A stretch of DNA of 64,000 nucleotides, taken from Caccoplasma sp905210875 (GTDB taxonomy: Bacteria; Bacteroidota; Bacteroidia; Bacteroidales; UBA11471). The DNA lies in the NCBI GenBank assembly GCA_963931635.1, contig OZ007034.1:2604001-2668000 (forward strand). Reading direction: 5' to 3'. Positions 28,227 through 35,619 of this stretch are shown here, piece by piece (the stretch's first letter is position 1; every line of letters starts with the position of its first letter). Both the position numbers and the translations under genes were made by a program. Under the pieces are notes generated by a model. The model searched no databases, was not told the DNA's origin, and saw only the letters and a program-made list of their open reading frames with translations.

Positions 28227-29062
28227 ATTCTTTCCTCCTCTAATGTGGCGATTCTTTCAGAAATTTCCCGCATGGCCTGTTGATACTGCTCTTCATTGGG
28301 CACACCATGATGCCAAGAGGCTTTATTCTCCATATATGAAACGCCTTTTCCTTTGGTCGTATGAGAGACGATTAAATGGGGGGCCGACGAAGCATAATCG
28401 ATGGACGAAAGTTTACTTACAATATCACTCATCTCATCGCCATTCATCTCTACAACGTCCCATCCAAATGCCGACCAGCGAGCTACGATACTTTCAAGAG
28501 CCATTACCTGCTCGGTGTCGCCACTTATCTGCAAACGATTGCGATCGATGATTGCCACCAAATTTCCCAACTTGTACTGATGAGCTGCCATGGCTGCTTC
28601 ATAGATTGAGCCCTCGCCTTGTTCTCCGTCGCCCATCAATACATAAGTATGATAATCGGCACCGTTCATCTTGGCAGCCAGAGCCATGCCTACCCCTATC
28701 GAAAGGCCGTGTCCCAATGCGCCGGAATTCACTTCGATACCGGGAACATCGATAGTGGGGTGCCCCGAAAGTATCGAGCCAAAATGGCCCAAAGTATCTA
28801 CCACCTCAGAGGAGATAAAACCTTTCGATTCAAGTGTTACATACAAGGCCTCCACACAATGCCCTTTACTCATAATAAAACGATCTCGAGCCGGCCACTT
28901 TGGATTACCGGCATCTACTCGCATTATTTCATAATAGAGAGCAGTCAGAACATTCAAACAGGAAAGATCTCCACCGATGTGACCGGCTTTGGCTTTATAT
29001 ACGATCTCGACCAACCGTTTTCGATTTCTTTCCGACTGTAACTCCAAATCTTTTGTCTTCAT
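28223..29062 (-). CDS. Transketolase, N-terminal (ThDP-binding) subunit
   Basis: The 279-residue protein carries the diphosphate-binding domain of transketolase: KAGHIGGDLSCLNVLTALYYE near residue 28, GALGHGLSIGVGMALAAK near 112 and the ThDP/Mg motif LMGDGEQGEGSIYEAAM ending in IIDRNRLQ near residues 142-175. It is the first gene of the long minus-strand unit; the AT-rich control region 29063-29320 lies upstream and is shared with divergent ribB-deoR. Its stop overlaps the next start by 4 nt, which fits 1:1 subunit synthesis. Confidence 0.9.
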   Translation of the reverse strand: MKTKDLELQSERNRKRLVEIVYKAKAGHIGGDLSCLNVLTALYYEIMRVDAGNPKWPARDRFIMSKGHCVEALYVTLESKGFISSEVVDTLGHFGSILSGHPTIDVPGIEVNSGALGHGLSIGVGMALAAKMNGADYHTYVLMGDGEQGEGSIYEAAMAAHQYKLGNLVAIIDRNRLQISGDTEQVMALESIVARWSAFGWDVVEMNGDEMSDIVSKLSSIDYASSAPHLIVSHTTKGKGVSYMENKASWHHGVPNEEQYQQAMREISERIATLEEERI

Positions 29063-29320
29063 GGTTTTCTCGTTAATTTGTATTGCAAATAAAAGAAACT
29101 AAAAATAAAGAAACAAGAAAATCGAAAGAAAACAAAAATATTTTCACTTATTTTAATATTTATATCTGTAAAACAAAAATAAAAGCAGGATTTAGTTTCG
29201 TTTAAAACATTAATATTAAAAGCAAAACGGAATCATACAAAACATTAATAATAAAAAAACAAGCTGCTACATTTCCGTTTCAAAGTATTTTTATCTACCT
29301 TTGCCATAAAATATTATCGT
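29063..29320. promoter_or_regulatory. Divergent AT-rich control region between transketolase operon and ribB-deoR
   Basis: No gene is visible in these 258 bp. A 12-bp direct repeat (AAAACATTAATA) occurs at 29204-29215 and 29239-29250, 35 bp apart. An 8-bp inverted pair (AAACGGAA at 29225-29232, TTCCGTTT at 29273-29280) brackets the space before ribB. CAAAAATA elements at 29133-29140 and 29174-29181 read as TATTTTTG on the minus strand and could be -7 boxes for the operon. These repeats are candidate operators for the DeoR-type regulator encoded next to ribB. Confidence 0.5.
29296..29303 (+). promoter_or_regulatory. Putative -7 promoter element for ribB-deoR
   Basis: TACCTTTG matches the Bacteroidota TAnnTTTG consensus and lies 18 bp before the ribB ATG. 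No clear TTTG -33 box is present at the usual spacing. Confidence 0.45.
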
Positions 29321-29935
29321 ATGCTCAGCACAATTGATGCGGTTCTGAAAGATATAAAGCAAGGGCGCATAGTCATCGTAATTGATGATGAAAAAAGAGA
29401 AAACGAAGGCGACTTTATCATCTCAGGAGAGAAAATTACGCCCGATGCCGTAAATTTCATGATTACGGTTGGTCGCGGATTGTTATGTGCTCCGTTACCT
29501 CGTACCCGCTGCCGGGAATTGCAACTTGCGCCCATGGCCGAAGAAAATACTTCGCTCTTGGGAACCCCGTTCACGATGTCGGTCGATCTTCGAGGATACG
29601 GTTGCACTACCGGTGTTTCGGCATACGACCGGGCTACGACTATTAAAGCATTGGTCACAGGCTCAATCAAACCCGAAGAACTGGCTCGTCCGGGACACGT
29701 GTTTCCGCTCTATGGGGCTGACAATGGTGTGCTTGAACGCGACGGACACACCGAAGCCCTGCTCGACCTTACCCGCATGGCCGGCATGAACCCGGGAGGG
29801 GCCCTCATTGAGATACTCAACCCTGACGGCACCATGGCCCGCCTGCCACAACTGGAAGAGATTGCCAACAAATACGGGTTGAGAATTGTGTCAATAAATC
29901 AAATTATTGAATATCGTTTAACCAAGAATATGTAA
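29321..29935 (+). CDS. ribB: 3,4-dihydroxy-2-butanone 4-phosphate synthase (stand-alone RibB)
   Basis: The 204-residue protein matches RibB over its full length: VIVIDDEKRENEGDF near residue 18 (metal- and substrate-binding acidic loop), CTTGVSAYDRATTI near 95 and RPGHVFPL with ERDGHTEALLDL near 124-147. It converts ribulose 5-phosphate to 3,4-dihydroxy-2-butanone 4-phosphate plus formate for riboflavin synthesis. It lacks the GTP cyclohydrolase II half often fused to it in Bacteroidota. Only 4 bp separate it from a DeoR-type regulator, and both are divergent from an isomerase-kinase-transketolase operon. No FMN riboswitch is visible upstream. A second, sugar-linked role is possible but unproven. 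Confidence 0.92.
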   Translation: MLSTIDAVLKDIKQGRIVIVIDDEKRENEGDFIISGEKITPDAVNFMITVGRGLLCAPLPRTRCRELQLAPMAEENTSLLGTPFTMSVDLRGYGCTTGVSAYDRATTIKALVTGSIKPEELARPGHVFPLYGADNGVLERDGHTEALLDLTRMAGMNPGGALIEILNPDGTMARLPQLEEIANKYGLRIVSINQIIEYRLTKNM

Positions 29936-29939
29936 GCTT

Positions 29940-30698
29940 ATGGCCCTTAATCAACGCAGAATAAAGATTCTGAATCTTATTCGGGAAGACGGACACGCCA
30001 AAGTGCAGGATTTGAGCCGTATTTTCAATGTAACCGATGTAACCATTCGTCAAGACCTCGAAGTCCTTGAAGAGATGGGTTACATACAGCGTGAACACGG
30101 CGGTGCCTTCTTAAAAGATGTAGGCACATTTGCCAAAACGGGACAACTCTTCAATCAGACACATATTGAAGAAAAAAAAGAGATTGCCCGGAAAGCCGTT
30201 TCGTTTATAAAAGACAACGATACCATCATACTTGATTCCGGCTCTACGACGACCGAGATTGCCAAACTTCTGATTAATGGAAAAACGCTTACCGTCATTA
30301 CCAATGCCCTGAACATTGCTCTTATTCTGGGAGAAAATCACAATATTAATCTGATTGTTACCGGTGGCGAATTCAAAGCCCCCACCCTGTCTCTGACCGG
30401 AGAGATGGCGGCTAATTCGATAAAGGGACTCCATGCCAACAAACTGTTTCTGGCTACGGCCGGTATTTCGGGCGATATGCGCCTCACCTACCCTAGCTTG
30501 AGTGATTTGGTGGTGAAATCGACCATGATTCAATCGGCCGACGAAATATTTCTAGTAGCCGACTCCTCCAAAATCGGGAACAGTTCGTTTGCCAGTCTTG
30601 GCCCCATCTCACTGGTACACACTCTTATTACCGACAAACACATCGATGAAGAGGACATAAAGAAAATAGAAAAACAGCAAGTAAAAATCCTCTATTGA
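29940..30698 (+). CDS. DeoR/GlpR-family transcriptional regulator
   Basis: The 252-residue protein has an N-terminal DeoR winged helix (VQDLSRIFNVTDVTIRQDL, about residues 22-40, then GYIQREHGGA). A C-terminal sugar-phosphate sensor domain follows, with TIILDSGSTTTEIAKLL near residue 94 and FLATAGIS near residue 176. DeoR regulators usually repress catabolic operons until a phosphorylated sugar binds. Its position next to the divergent transketolase-kinase-isomerase operon makes that operon, and ribB itself, the likely targets. Candidate operators are the repeats in 29204-29280. Confidence 0.9.
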   Translation: MALNQRRIKILNLIREDGHAKVQDLSRIFNVTDVTIRQDLEVLEEMGYIQREHGGAFLKDVGTFAKTGQLFNQTHIEEKKEIARKAVSFIKDNDTIILDSGSTTTEIAKLLINGKTLTVITNALNIALILGENHNINLIVTGGEFKAPTLSLTGEMAANSIKGLHANKLFLATAGISGDMRLTYPSLSDLVVKSTMIQSADEIFLVADSSKIGNSSFASLGPISLVHTLITDKHIDEEDIKKIEKQQVKILY

Positions 30699-30712
30699 TT
30701 GCTATATCATAT

Positions 30713-30748
30713 AAAAAAGGAGATGAAAAAATTTTCATCTCCTTTTTT
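30713..30748. terminator. Bidirectional intrinsic terminator between deoR and rluA-type gene
   Basis: A 17-bp perfect stem (AAAAAAGGAGATGAAAA and its complement) ends in six A or six T residues on each side, between two converging genes. Confidence 0.9.
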
Positions 30749-30771
30749 ACAGGTTTTATTAAAAGGCCCTA

Positions 30772-31455
30772 TCATTGTGGAGAAACGACATTATCAAAAT
30801 ATCGCCACAAAGCATCATCGGGCACAGGGGCAGTAACATCGATAAGCTGTTTCGAAACCGGATGTATAAAAGATATGCGCCGTGCGTGAAGCGAAATACC
30901 ACCATCGGGGTTGGAACGTCGGGCTCCATACTTCAAATCTCCCTTAATAGGAGAGCCAATCTTGGCCAACTGGCAACGAATCTGGTGATGGCGCCCTGTT
31001 TTGAGAGAAACTTCCAGTAACGTATAATTATCGCTTCGTGCCAATGTGCGATAAGAAAGTACGGCTTCTTTGGCATCGGGCCTCGGTCTATCCCAAGCCA
31101 CCGACTTGTTAAGTTTCTCGTTTCGTACAAGATAGTGTCTCAACTCATCGGCCTCTCGTTCGGGTGCCGGTTGTACAATCGCCCAATAGGTCTTTTTCAC
31201 TTCACCGGTACGAAACATCTCATTGAGCCGCGCCAACGCTTTGCTGGTCTTGGCAAAGACAACCAACCCACTCACCGGACGGTCGAGACGATGGGTTACC
31301 CCCACAAAAACATTACCCGGCTTTTGATATTTCTCTTTAAGCCAAAGCTTCAATGTCTCGCTCAGCGGAGTATCGCCAGTCTTGTCGCCTTGAACGATTT
31401 CGGATACGTTCTTATTGACGATAATCAGATGATTGTCTTCATACAAGACTTCCAT
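30772..31455 (-). CDS. RluA-family rRNA/tRNA pseudouridine synthase
   Basis: The 227-residue protein has the RluA catalytic motif VTHRLDRPVSGLVVFAKTS near residue 54, whose aspartate attacks uridine. It also has LLEVSLKTGRHHQIRCQLA near residue 146 and GGISLHARRISFIHP near 190. No S4 domain is present. It isomerises specific uridines in RNA to pseudouridine; the exact site cannot be predicted. It is the third gene of a tetR-fabG-rluA unit, 10 bp after fabG. Confidence 0.9.
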   Translation of the reverse strand: MEVLYEDNHLIIVNKNVSEIVQGDKTGDTPLSETLKLWLKEKYQKPGNVFVGVTHRLDRPVSGLVVFAKTSKALARLNEMFRTGEVKKTYWAIVQPAPEREADELRHYLVRNEKLNKSVAWDRPRPDAKEAVLSYRTLARSDNYTLLEVSLKTGRHHQIRCQLAKIGSPIKGDLKYGARRSNPDGGISLHARRISFIHPVSKQLIDVTAPVPDDALWRYFDNVVSPQ

Positions 31456-31465
31456 ACGGATGGCA

Positions 31466-32212
31466 TTACATATTCATACCGCCGTCGACTTGTATCACTT
31501 GACCCGATACATACGACGACATATCCGATGCGAGGAATGTAGCAATATTGGCAACATCTTCAGGTGTTCCGCCACGACGGAGAGGAATCTTCTTGCACCA
31601 CTCAGCCTTGACATCATCGGGAAGTTTGGCCGTCATGTCGGTAATGATAAAACCGGGAGCAATGGCATTGGCACGAATACCACGCGAACCCAACTCCTGG
31701 GCAATAGATTTGGCCAAACCTATCATACCGGCCTTGGAAGCTGAATAGTTGGCTTGCCCGGCATTACCGTGAACACCCACTACCGATGCCATGTTGATGA
31801 TGCTGCCGCTCTTCTGACGCATCATAATGGGGGTGCAGGCGTGTATGAAATTGAAAGCCGATTTCAAGTTTACGTTGATGACAGCATCCCATTGAGCTTC
31901 GCTCATACGCATCATCAAGCCGTCTTTGGTGATTCCGGCATTGTTGACAAGAATATCTATCGAGCCGAAGTCTTCTTTAACTTGATTGACAACCTTCTCG
32001 GTCTCTTCAAAGTTGGCGGCATTCGAGGCATAACCTTTTGCCTTTACACCCAAAGCAGCAATCTCGGCTTCGGTAGCTTTTCCGTTCTCATCGATCACCA
32101 AATCGGTGAAAGCAATATTGGCACCTTCTTGTGCAAATTTCATGGCCACGGCTTTTCCTATACCGCGGGCGGCACCTGTAATGAGGGCCACTTTTCCTTC
32201 GAGTAATTTCAT
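31466..32212 (-). CDS. fabG: 3-oxoacyl-[acyl-carrier-protein] reductase (FabG)
   Basis: The 248-residue SDR has LITGAARGIGKAVAM near residue 10, NNAGITKDGLMMRM near 90, the catalytic serine in MASVVGVHG, and YSASKAG near 155. It reduces 3-oxoacyl-ACP with NADPH in fatty acid elongation. The ATG at 32210-32212 gives the usual MKLLEGKVALITG start; an upstream in-frame start at 32251 would overlap the tetR gene and adds unrelated residues. NAGITKDGLMMRM is characteristic of true FabG rather than catabolic SDRs. Confidence 0.95.
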   Translation of the reverse strand: MKLLEGKVALITGAARGIGKAVAMKFAQEGANIAFTDLVIDENGKATEAEIAALGVKAKGYASNAANFEETEKVVNQVKEDFGSIDILVNNAGITKDGLMMRMSEAQWDAVINVNLKSAFNFIHACTPIMMRQKSGSIINMASVVGVHGNAGQANYSASKAGMIGLAKSIAQELGSRGIRANAIAPGFIITDMTAKLPDDVKAEWCKKIPLRRGGTPEDVANIATFLASDMSSYVSGQVIQVDGGMNM

Positions 32213-32222
32213 ATTCTTCTTT

Positions 32223-32846
32223 TTAAAATTGTGATTGCATATTTCTTTCATAACCGAGACACGATTTGGTCATGTCGGCAATAAATTCCTTCAATCGAGC
32301 CGAGTCAAAACCCATATCAGAAAAAACACCTTTCAAATAAGGTATTTCCAATCCTTTAAGACAACAATGTATGACCCACGATGTTGGCAATACGGGTTTT
32401 GGCTTGAAAATGCCCATCTTTATTCCTTCATCGATAATGCGACGAAGGAACTCCACTTCTTGTCGGTCGATATTCTTGCGGGCCGCTTCAACTTTACGAA
32501 TATCTCTAAAAAATTCAGCCTTCAACGTGCCATTACGCAGAATAGTCTCTCTAAAAACTTCCAGCCGCACTTGTATATAGACGGTCAATTTCTCATCGGG
32601 TGGCAGGTCTCTCCCCATAACATCGGTTAACTGATGAACGAGATGAGACAGTTCCGACTCAATAACGGCCTGATAGATTTCCGTTTTACTTCGGAAATAT
32701 GTGTACAGCGTACGCCGACCTTTACCAGAAGCCACTGCTATAAGGTTCATCGTCGTATTGTCTATGCCTTTCTGTGCGAACAACTGTCGTGCCGTATCGA
32801 CAAGAAGTTTTCGCGTTTTCGACACTAGTTCTTTCATGCTGTACAC
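32223..32846 (-). CDS. TetR/AcrR-family transcriptional regulator
   Basis: The 207-residue protein has an N-terminal TetR helix-turn-helix (LFAQKGIDNTTMNLIAVAS to GRRTLYTYFRSKTEIYQAVI, about residues 22-62) and an all-helical ligand domain. It sits 10 bp upstream of fabG on the same strand, so it may sense a lipid-related signal and control this unit. An internal ATG three codons in (32835-32837) is an equally good start. Ligand unknown. Confidence 0.88.
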   Translation of the reverse strand: MYSMKELVSKTRKLLVDTARQLFAQKGIDNTTMNLIAVASGKGRRTLYTYFRSKTEIYQAVIESELSHLVHQLTDVMGRDLPPDEKLTVYIQVRLEVFRETILRNGTLKAEFFRDIRKVEAARKNIDRQEVEFLRRIIDEGIKMGIFKPKPVLPTSWVIHCCLKGLEIPYLKGVFSDMGFDSARLKEFIADMTKSCLGYERNMQSQF

Positions 32847-32937
32847 AAGTTTATCTAAGGCAAAAATAACACATTTATCTTTCTCGACAAACTCTCCCGA
32901 CGATTATTTGTGAAGCATACTTTCCGCCTAAAAAGCC

Positions 32938-35619
32938 TCACCCTCGAGATGCCCGAACAATCATCTCTTTTATCTTTGCATTCAACTTGTCTTGACGAAT
33001 AAGGGTTTCAAGAGTTAAATGCATGCGATAACGCCAATAATTTCTGGGATTAGAGGGCACATTGATACGCTCGACCGACGGATCGGGGACCCGTATGTCG
33101 AGACATATCGACAACCAATCCTGTAAAGGCAGAATCACCCACATCGACGGTGACTCCAAATGCCGACAGATAATTTCTTCGCAGATGTAGGGCGGACATT
33201 CCTCGGGGGGAATACCCTCACGGTGTAAGACCGTATTGTAATAGCGTTGTGTTCTCGAGAAATCTTCTTCCCACCAACCGCGTATTCCCGACATATCATG
33301 GGTCGATGTGGTACACACCGAAAGATATGGATACCGACTTGTGTCGCCAAACTCTCTACCCCATTCCTTGGGCATGCGTTCGATTTCCAGAGAAAGAATC
33401 TGCAAGCGTTCCATCACATCTGGCACACACTGGGGTATCATGCCCAAATCTTCTCCACAGACCAACATCTGGGTCGACGACAAGAGTGTCGGCAATTTCC
33501 TCATTGCCTCTTCTCGCCAGAAATCATTGTGCCGACTGTAATAGAAATCTTCGTGCAGATGCCGGAAGCTTTGTTGCATTTCGGGAGAGAGTGCCTTGAA
33601 ACTATATGTATCATAGGCCATAATACGTGGGTGCCATGTGTGTTCTTTGTAGGGGTCCCGGACAAAAAGCACCTCATCGGTCAAACGGAAGAGACCACGT
33701 TTTATCATCTGAGCTCTTTCGTCGCAAACGTCATCGAAAAGTGCCGATATCTTTTTCTGATTATCTACCGACTCTTTCAATCGGAATGTTCCGTCGTTGC
33801 TCCGACGCAGGTAATTATCACACACCTCTTGTGCATAGGCGCCGAAAAGTGCAGGAAGCATCTCTTCTCGAATATAGGGCCGGGCATGACGGTCTTCATT
33901 GAAAGAGAAACCATAATGAGCCAACTCGTCGACCGTAAATGGCAATGCCGCATTGAAATGTCCCGGCAACCCCTCAACAGCCGTATCGGGAATTTCCCAT
34001 ATACGGAAAAATCCCAAAATATGGTCTATGCGGTAAGCATCGAAATATTCGGCCATGTTGGTAAAACGAGCTTTCCACCAACTATATCCGTCGTTGGACA
34101 TCTCTTGCCAATTATAGGTAGGAAACCCCCAATTCTGCCCCGTAACCGAAAAATCATCGGGAGGAGCTCCGGCACACATATTGAGGTGAAACAGGTGTGG
34201 GTTGACCCAGGCATCTACACTTTCGTGACTTACTCCGATAGGCAAATCACCTTTGATAACAACGCCATGACTCCGGGCATAATCTCTGACTTGAGACAGT
34301 TGTCGATGCAGATGGTACTGTTCGAAATAGTATCGGGATACCAAAGGATAAGCGTCGCTGCTTTCAGCGGTAAGTCCGGCTATCTTTTCGGGGTCGTACT
34401 CGGCATACTCTCCCCACTGTTTCCATACCGGTGTATGCTGCGTATCCCGCAAGTAACAGAAGGCGGCGTAAGGTACAAGCCAAGCCTTGTTTTCACTAAA
34501 AAATCGCTGGTAATCGGTCGTGGACAACGTCTGAGCACCTATCTCGGCAAAGAGTCGACGCATATATTCTTCTTTCAAGCCAATTACCGATTCGTAATCG
34601 ACCGTGGACAAAGCATTCAACTCGGCAGCACGTCGTTCATAGCCGGCCATAAGTGCTTCGTCGGCCAGGCGCCCAACAGCAGGCAGATGCAGATAAGCCG
34701 GATGAAGAGCATACACCGAGTTGGCCCGATAGGGATATGAGTCGAGCCAAGTATGCCACATGGTTGTGTCGTTGACAGGCAATAGCTGTATAAGTCGTTG
34801 CCCGGTAATCACTGCCCAGTCGACCATTTTTTCAATATCGAGAAACTCGCCTATACCCCAACTCTCCTCGGAACGTAACGAGAATACGGGTATGGCCACT
34901 CCGGCTCCTTTCCACAACGGACGGAACAGTCGTAAATGGGCGGCAGAGGCAATAATTGTTTCGCCTGGCCGACTCACCCACAGCAGCAACCGACGGTTTG
35001 CACCCTCTTCCCACGCCACAATACGATGTGAGGCCTTATCGACAACGACAAATTTATATTCAACCGGGAGACGCAATATTTCGGGAGAGAGGGTTACCGA
35101 CCACACCGGATAACGAGCGTCGGACATAAGACAGGATTCCTCTACACTCCAAGGATTGTCTGTAAATGAGCCGACCACGGCCAGGGTTTCGTGCGGTAAA
35201 AGTGCAGGAGCCGTCACTTCAAATCTTACACCGGCACAACAATCGTCAGACTCTTTGTTCTGGTTCTCACGATGAAGAAGTCCGCATCGTAATACAGCCG
35301 AAGAGAGAAACGCCTTGTCTTGTGCAATCGCACGCCACTCGTCATACACTTGATAGTCCGAAATGCCAAGAGTGGGGCGGAAACAATGTTCCCCGCCCCA
35401 CTCTTTTCGAGATATGACTCCGTCTTCACGCAACAAATACCGATAGGCAAATGTCTGATTCGGGTCGATGTCGATGGTGGCTGTCCACCAGCCATCGTCG
35501 ACATATTGCATAGAAAGCGCATGCTCTTCACTGTTCGAGCCCAAAGATTCTATATCGCCGCTCAACAATAGTTGTTGTCCCCAACGGGTGTGATATTCAA
35601 TGAAAAACGTTATTCGCAT
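32938..35619 (-). CDS. malQ: 4-alpha-glucanotransferase (GH77) with two N-terminal CBM20 starch-binding domains
   Basis: The 893-residue protein begins with two CBM20-like modules (about residues 1-110, ending near DDGWWTATIDIDPNQTFAYR and beyond; and about 125-220, VVGSFTDNPWSVEESCLM). These precede a GH77 catalytic domain that starts near AGVAIPVFSLRSEESWGIGEF (residue 235). Within it, FDAYRIDHILGFFRIWEIP carries the nucleophile aspartate region, and VCGEDLGMIPQCVPDVM the acid glutamate. It transfers maltosyl and longer alpha-1,4-glucan segments in glycogen/maltodextrin metabolism. I chose the ATG at 35617-35619, which overlaps the nrdJ stop as TAATG; a GTG three codons upstream is the alternative. 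Confidence 0.93.
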   Translation of the reverse strand: MRITFFIEYHTRWGQQLLLSGDIESLGSNSEEHALSMQYVDDGWWTATIDIDPNQTFAYRYLLREDGVISRKEWGGEHCFRPTLGISDYQVYDEWRAIAQDKAFLSSAVLRCGLLHRENQNKESDDCCAGVRFEVTAPALLPHETLAVVGSFTDNPWSVEESCLMSDARYPVWSVTLSPEILRLPVEYKFVVVDKASHRIVAWEEGANRRLLLWVSRPGETIIASAAHLRLFRPLWKGAGVAIPVFSLRSEESWGIGEFLDIEKMVDWAVITGQRLIQLLPVNDTTMWHTWLDSYPYRANSVYALHPAYLHLPAVGRLADEALMAGYERRAAELNALSTVDYESVIGLKEEYMRRLFAEIGAQTLSTTDYQRFFSENKAWLVPYAAFCYLRDTQHTPVWKQWGEYAEYDPEKIAGLTAESSDAYPLVSRYYFEQYHLHRQLSQVRDYARSHGVVIKGDLPIGVSHESVDAWVNPHLFHLNMCAGAPPDDFSVTGQNWGFPTYNWQEMSNDGYSWWKARFTNMAEYFDAYRIDHILGFFRIWEIPDTAVEGLPGHFNAALPFTVDELAHYGFSFNEDRHARPYIREEMLPALFGAYAQEVCDNYLRRSNDGTFRLKESVDNQKKISALFDDVCDERAQMIKRGLFRLTDEVLFVRDPYKEHTWHPRIMAYDTYSFKALSPEMQQSFRHLHEDFYYSRHNDFWREEAMRKLPTLLSSTQMLVCGEDLGMIPQCVPDVMERLQILSLEIERMPKEWGREFGDTSRYPYLSVCTTSTHDMSGIRGWWEEDFSRTQRYYNTVLHREGIPPEECPPYICEEIICRHLESPSMWVILPLQDWLSICLDIRVPDPSVERINVPSNPRNYWRYRMHLTLETLIRQDKLNAKIKEMIVRASRG

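Noticed and set aside
29063..29320. FMN riboswitch upstream of ribB
   Set aside because: The conserved RFN sequence blocks are absent and the leader after the likely promoter is only about 10-15 nt.
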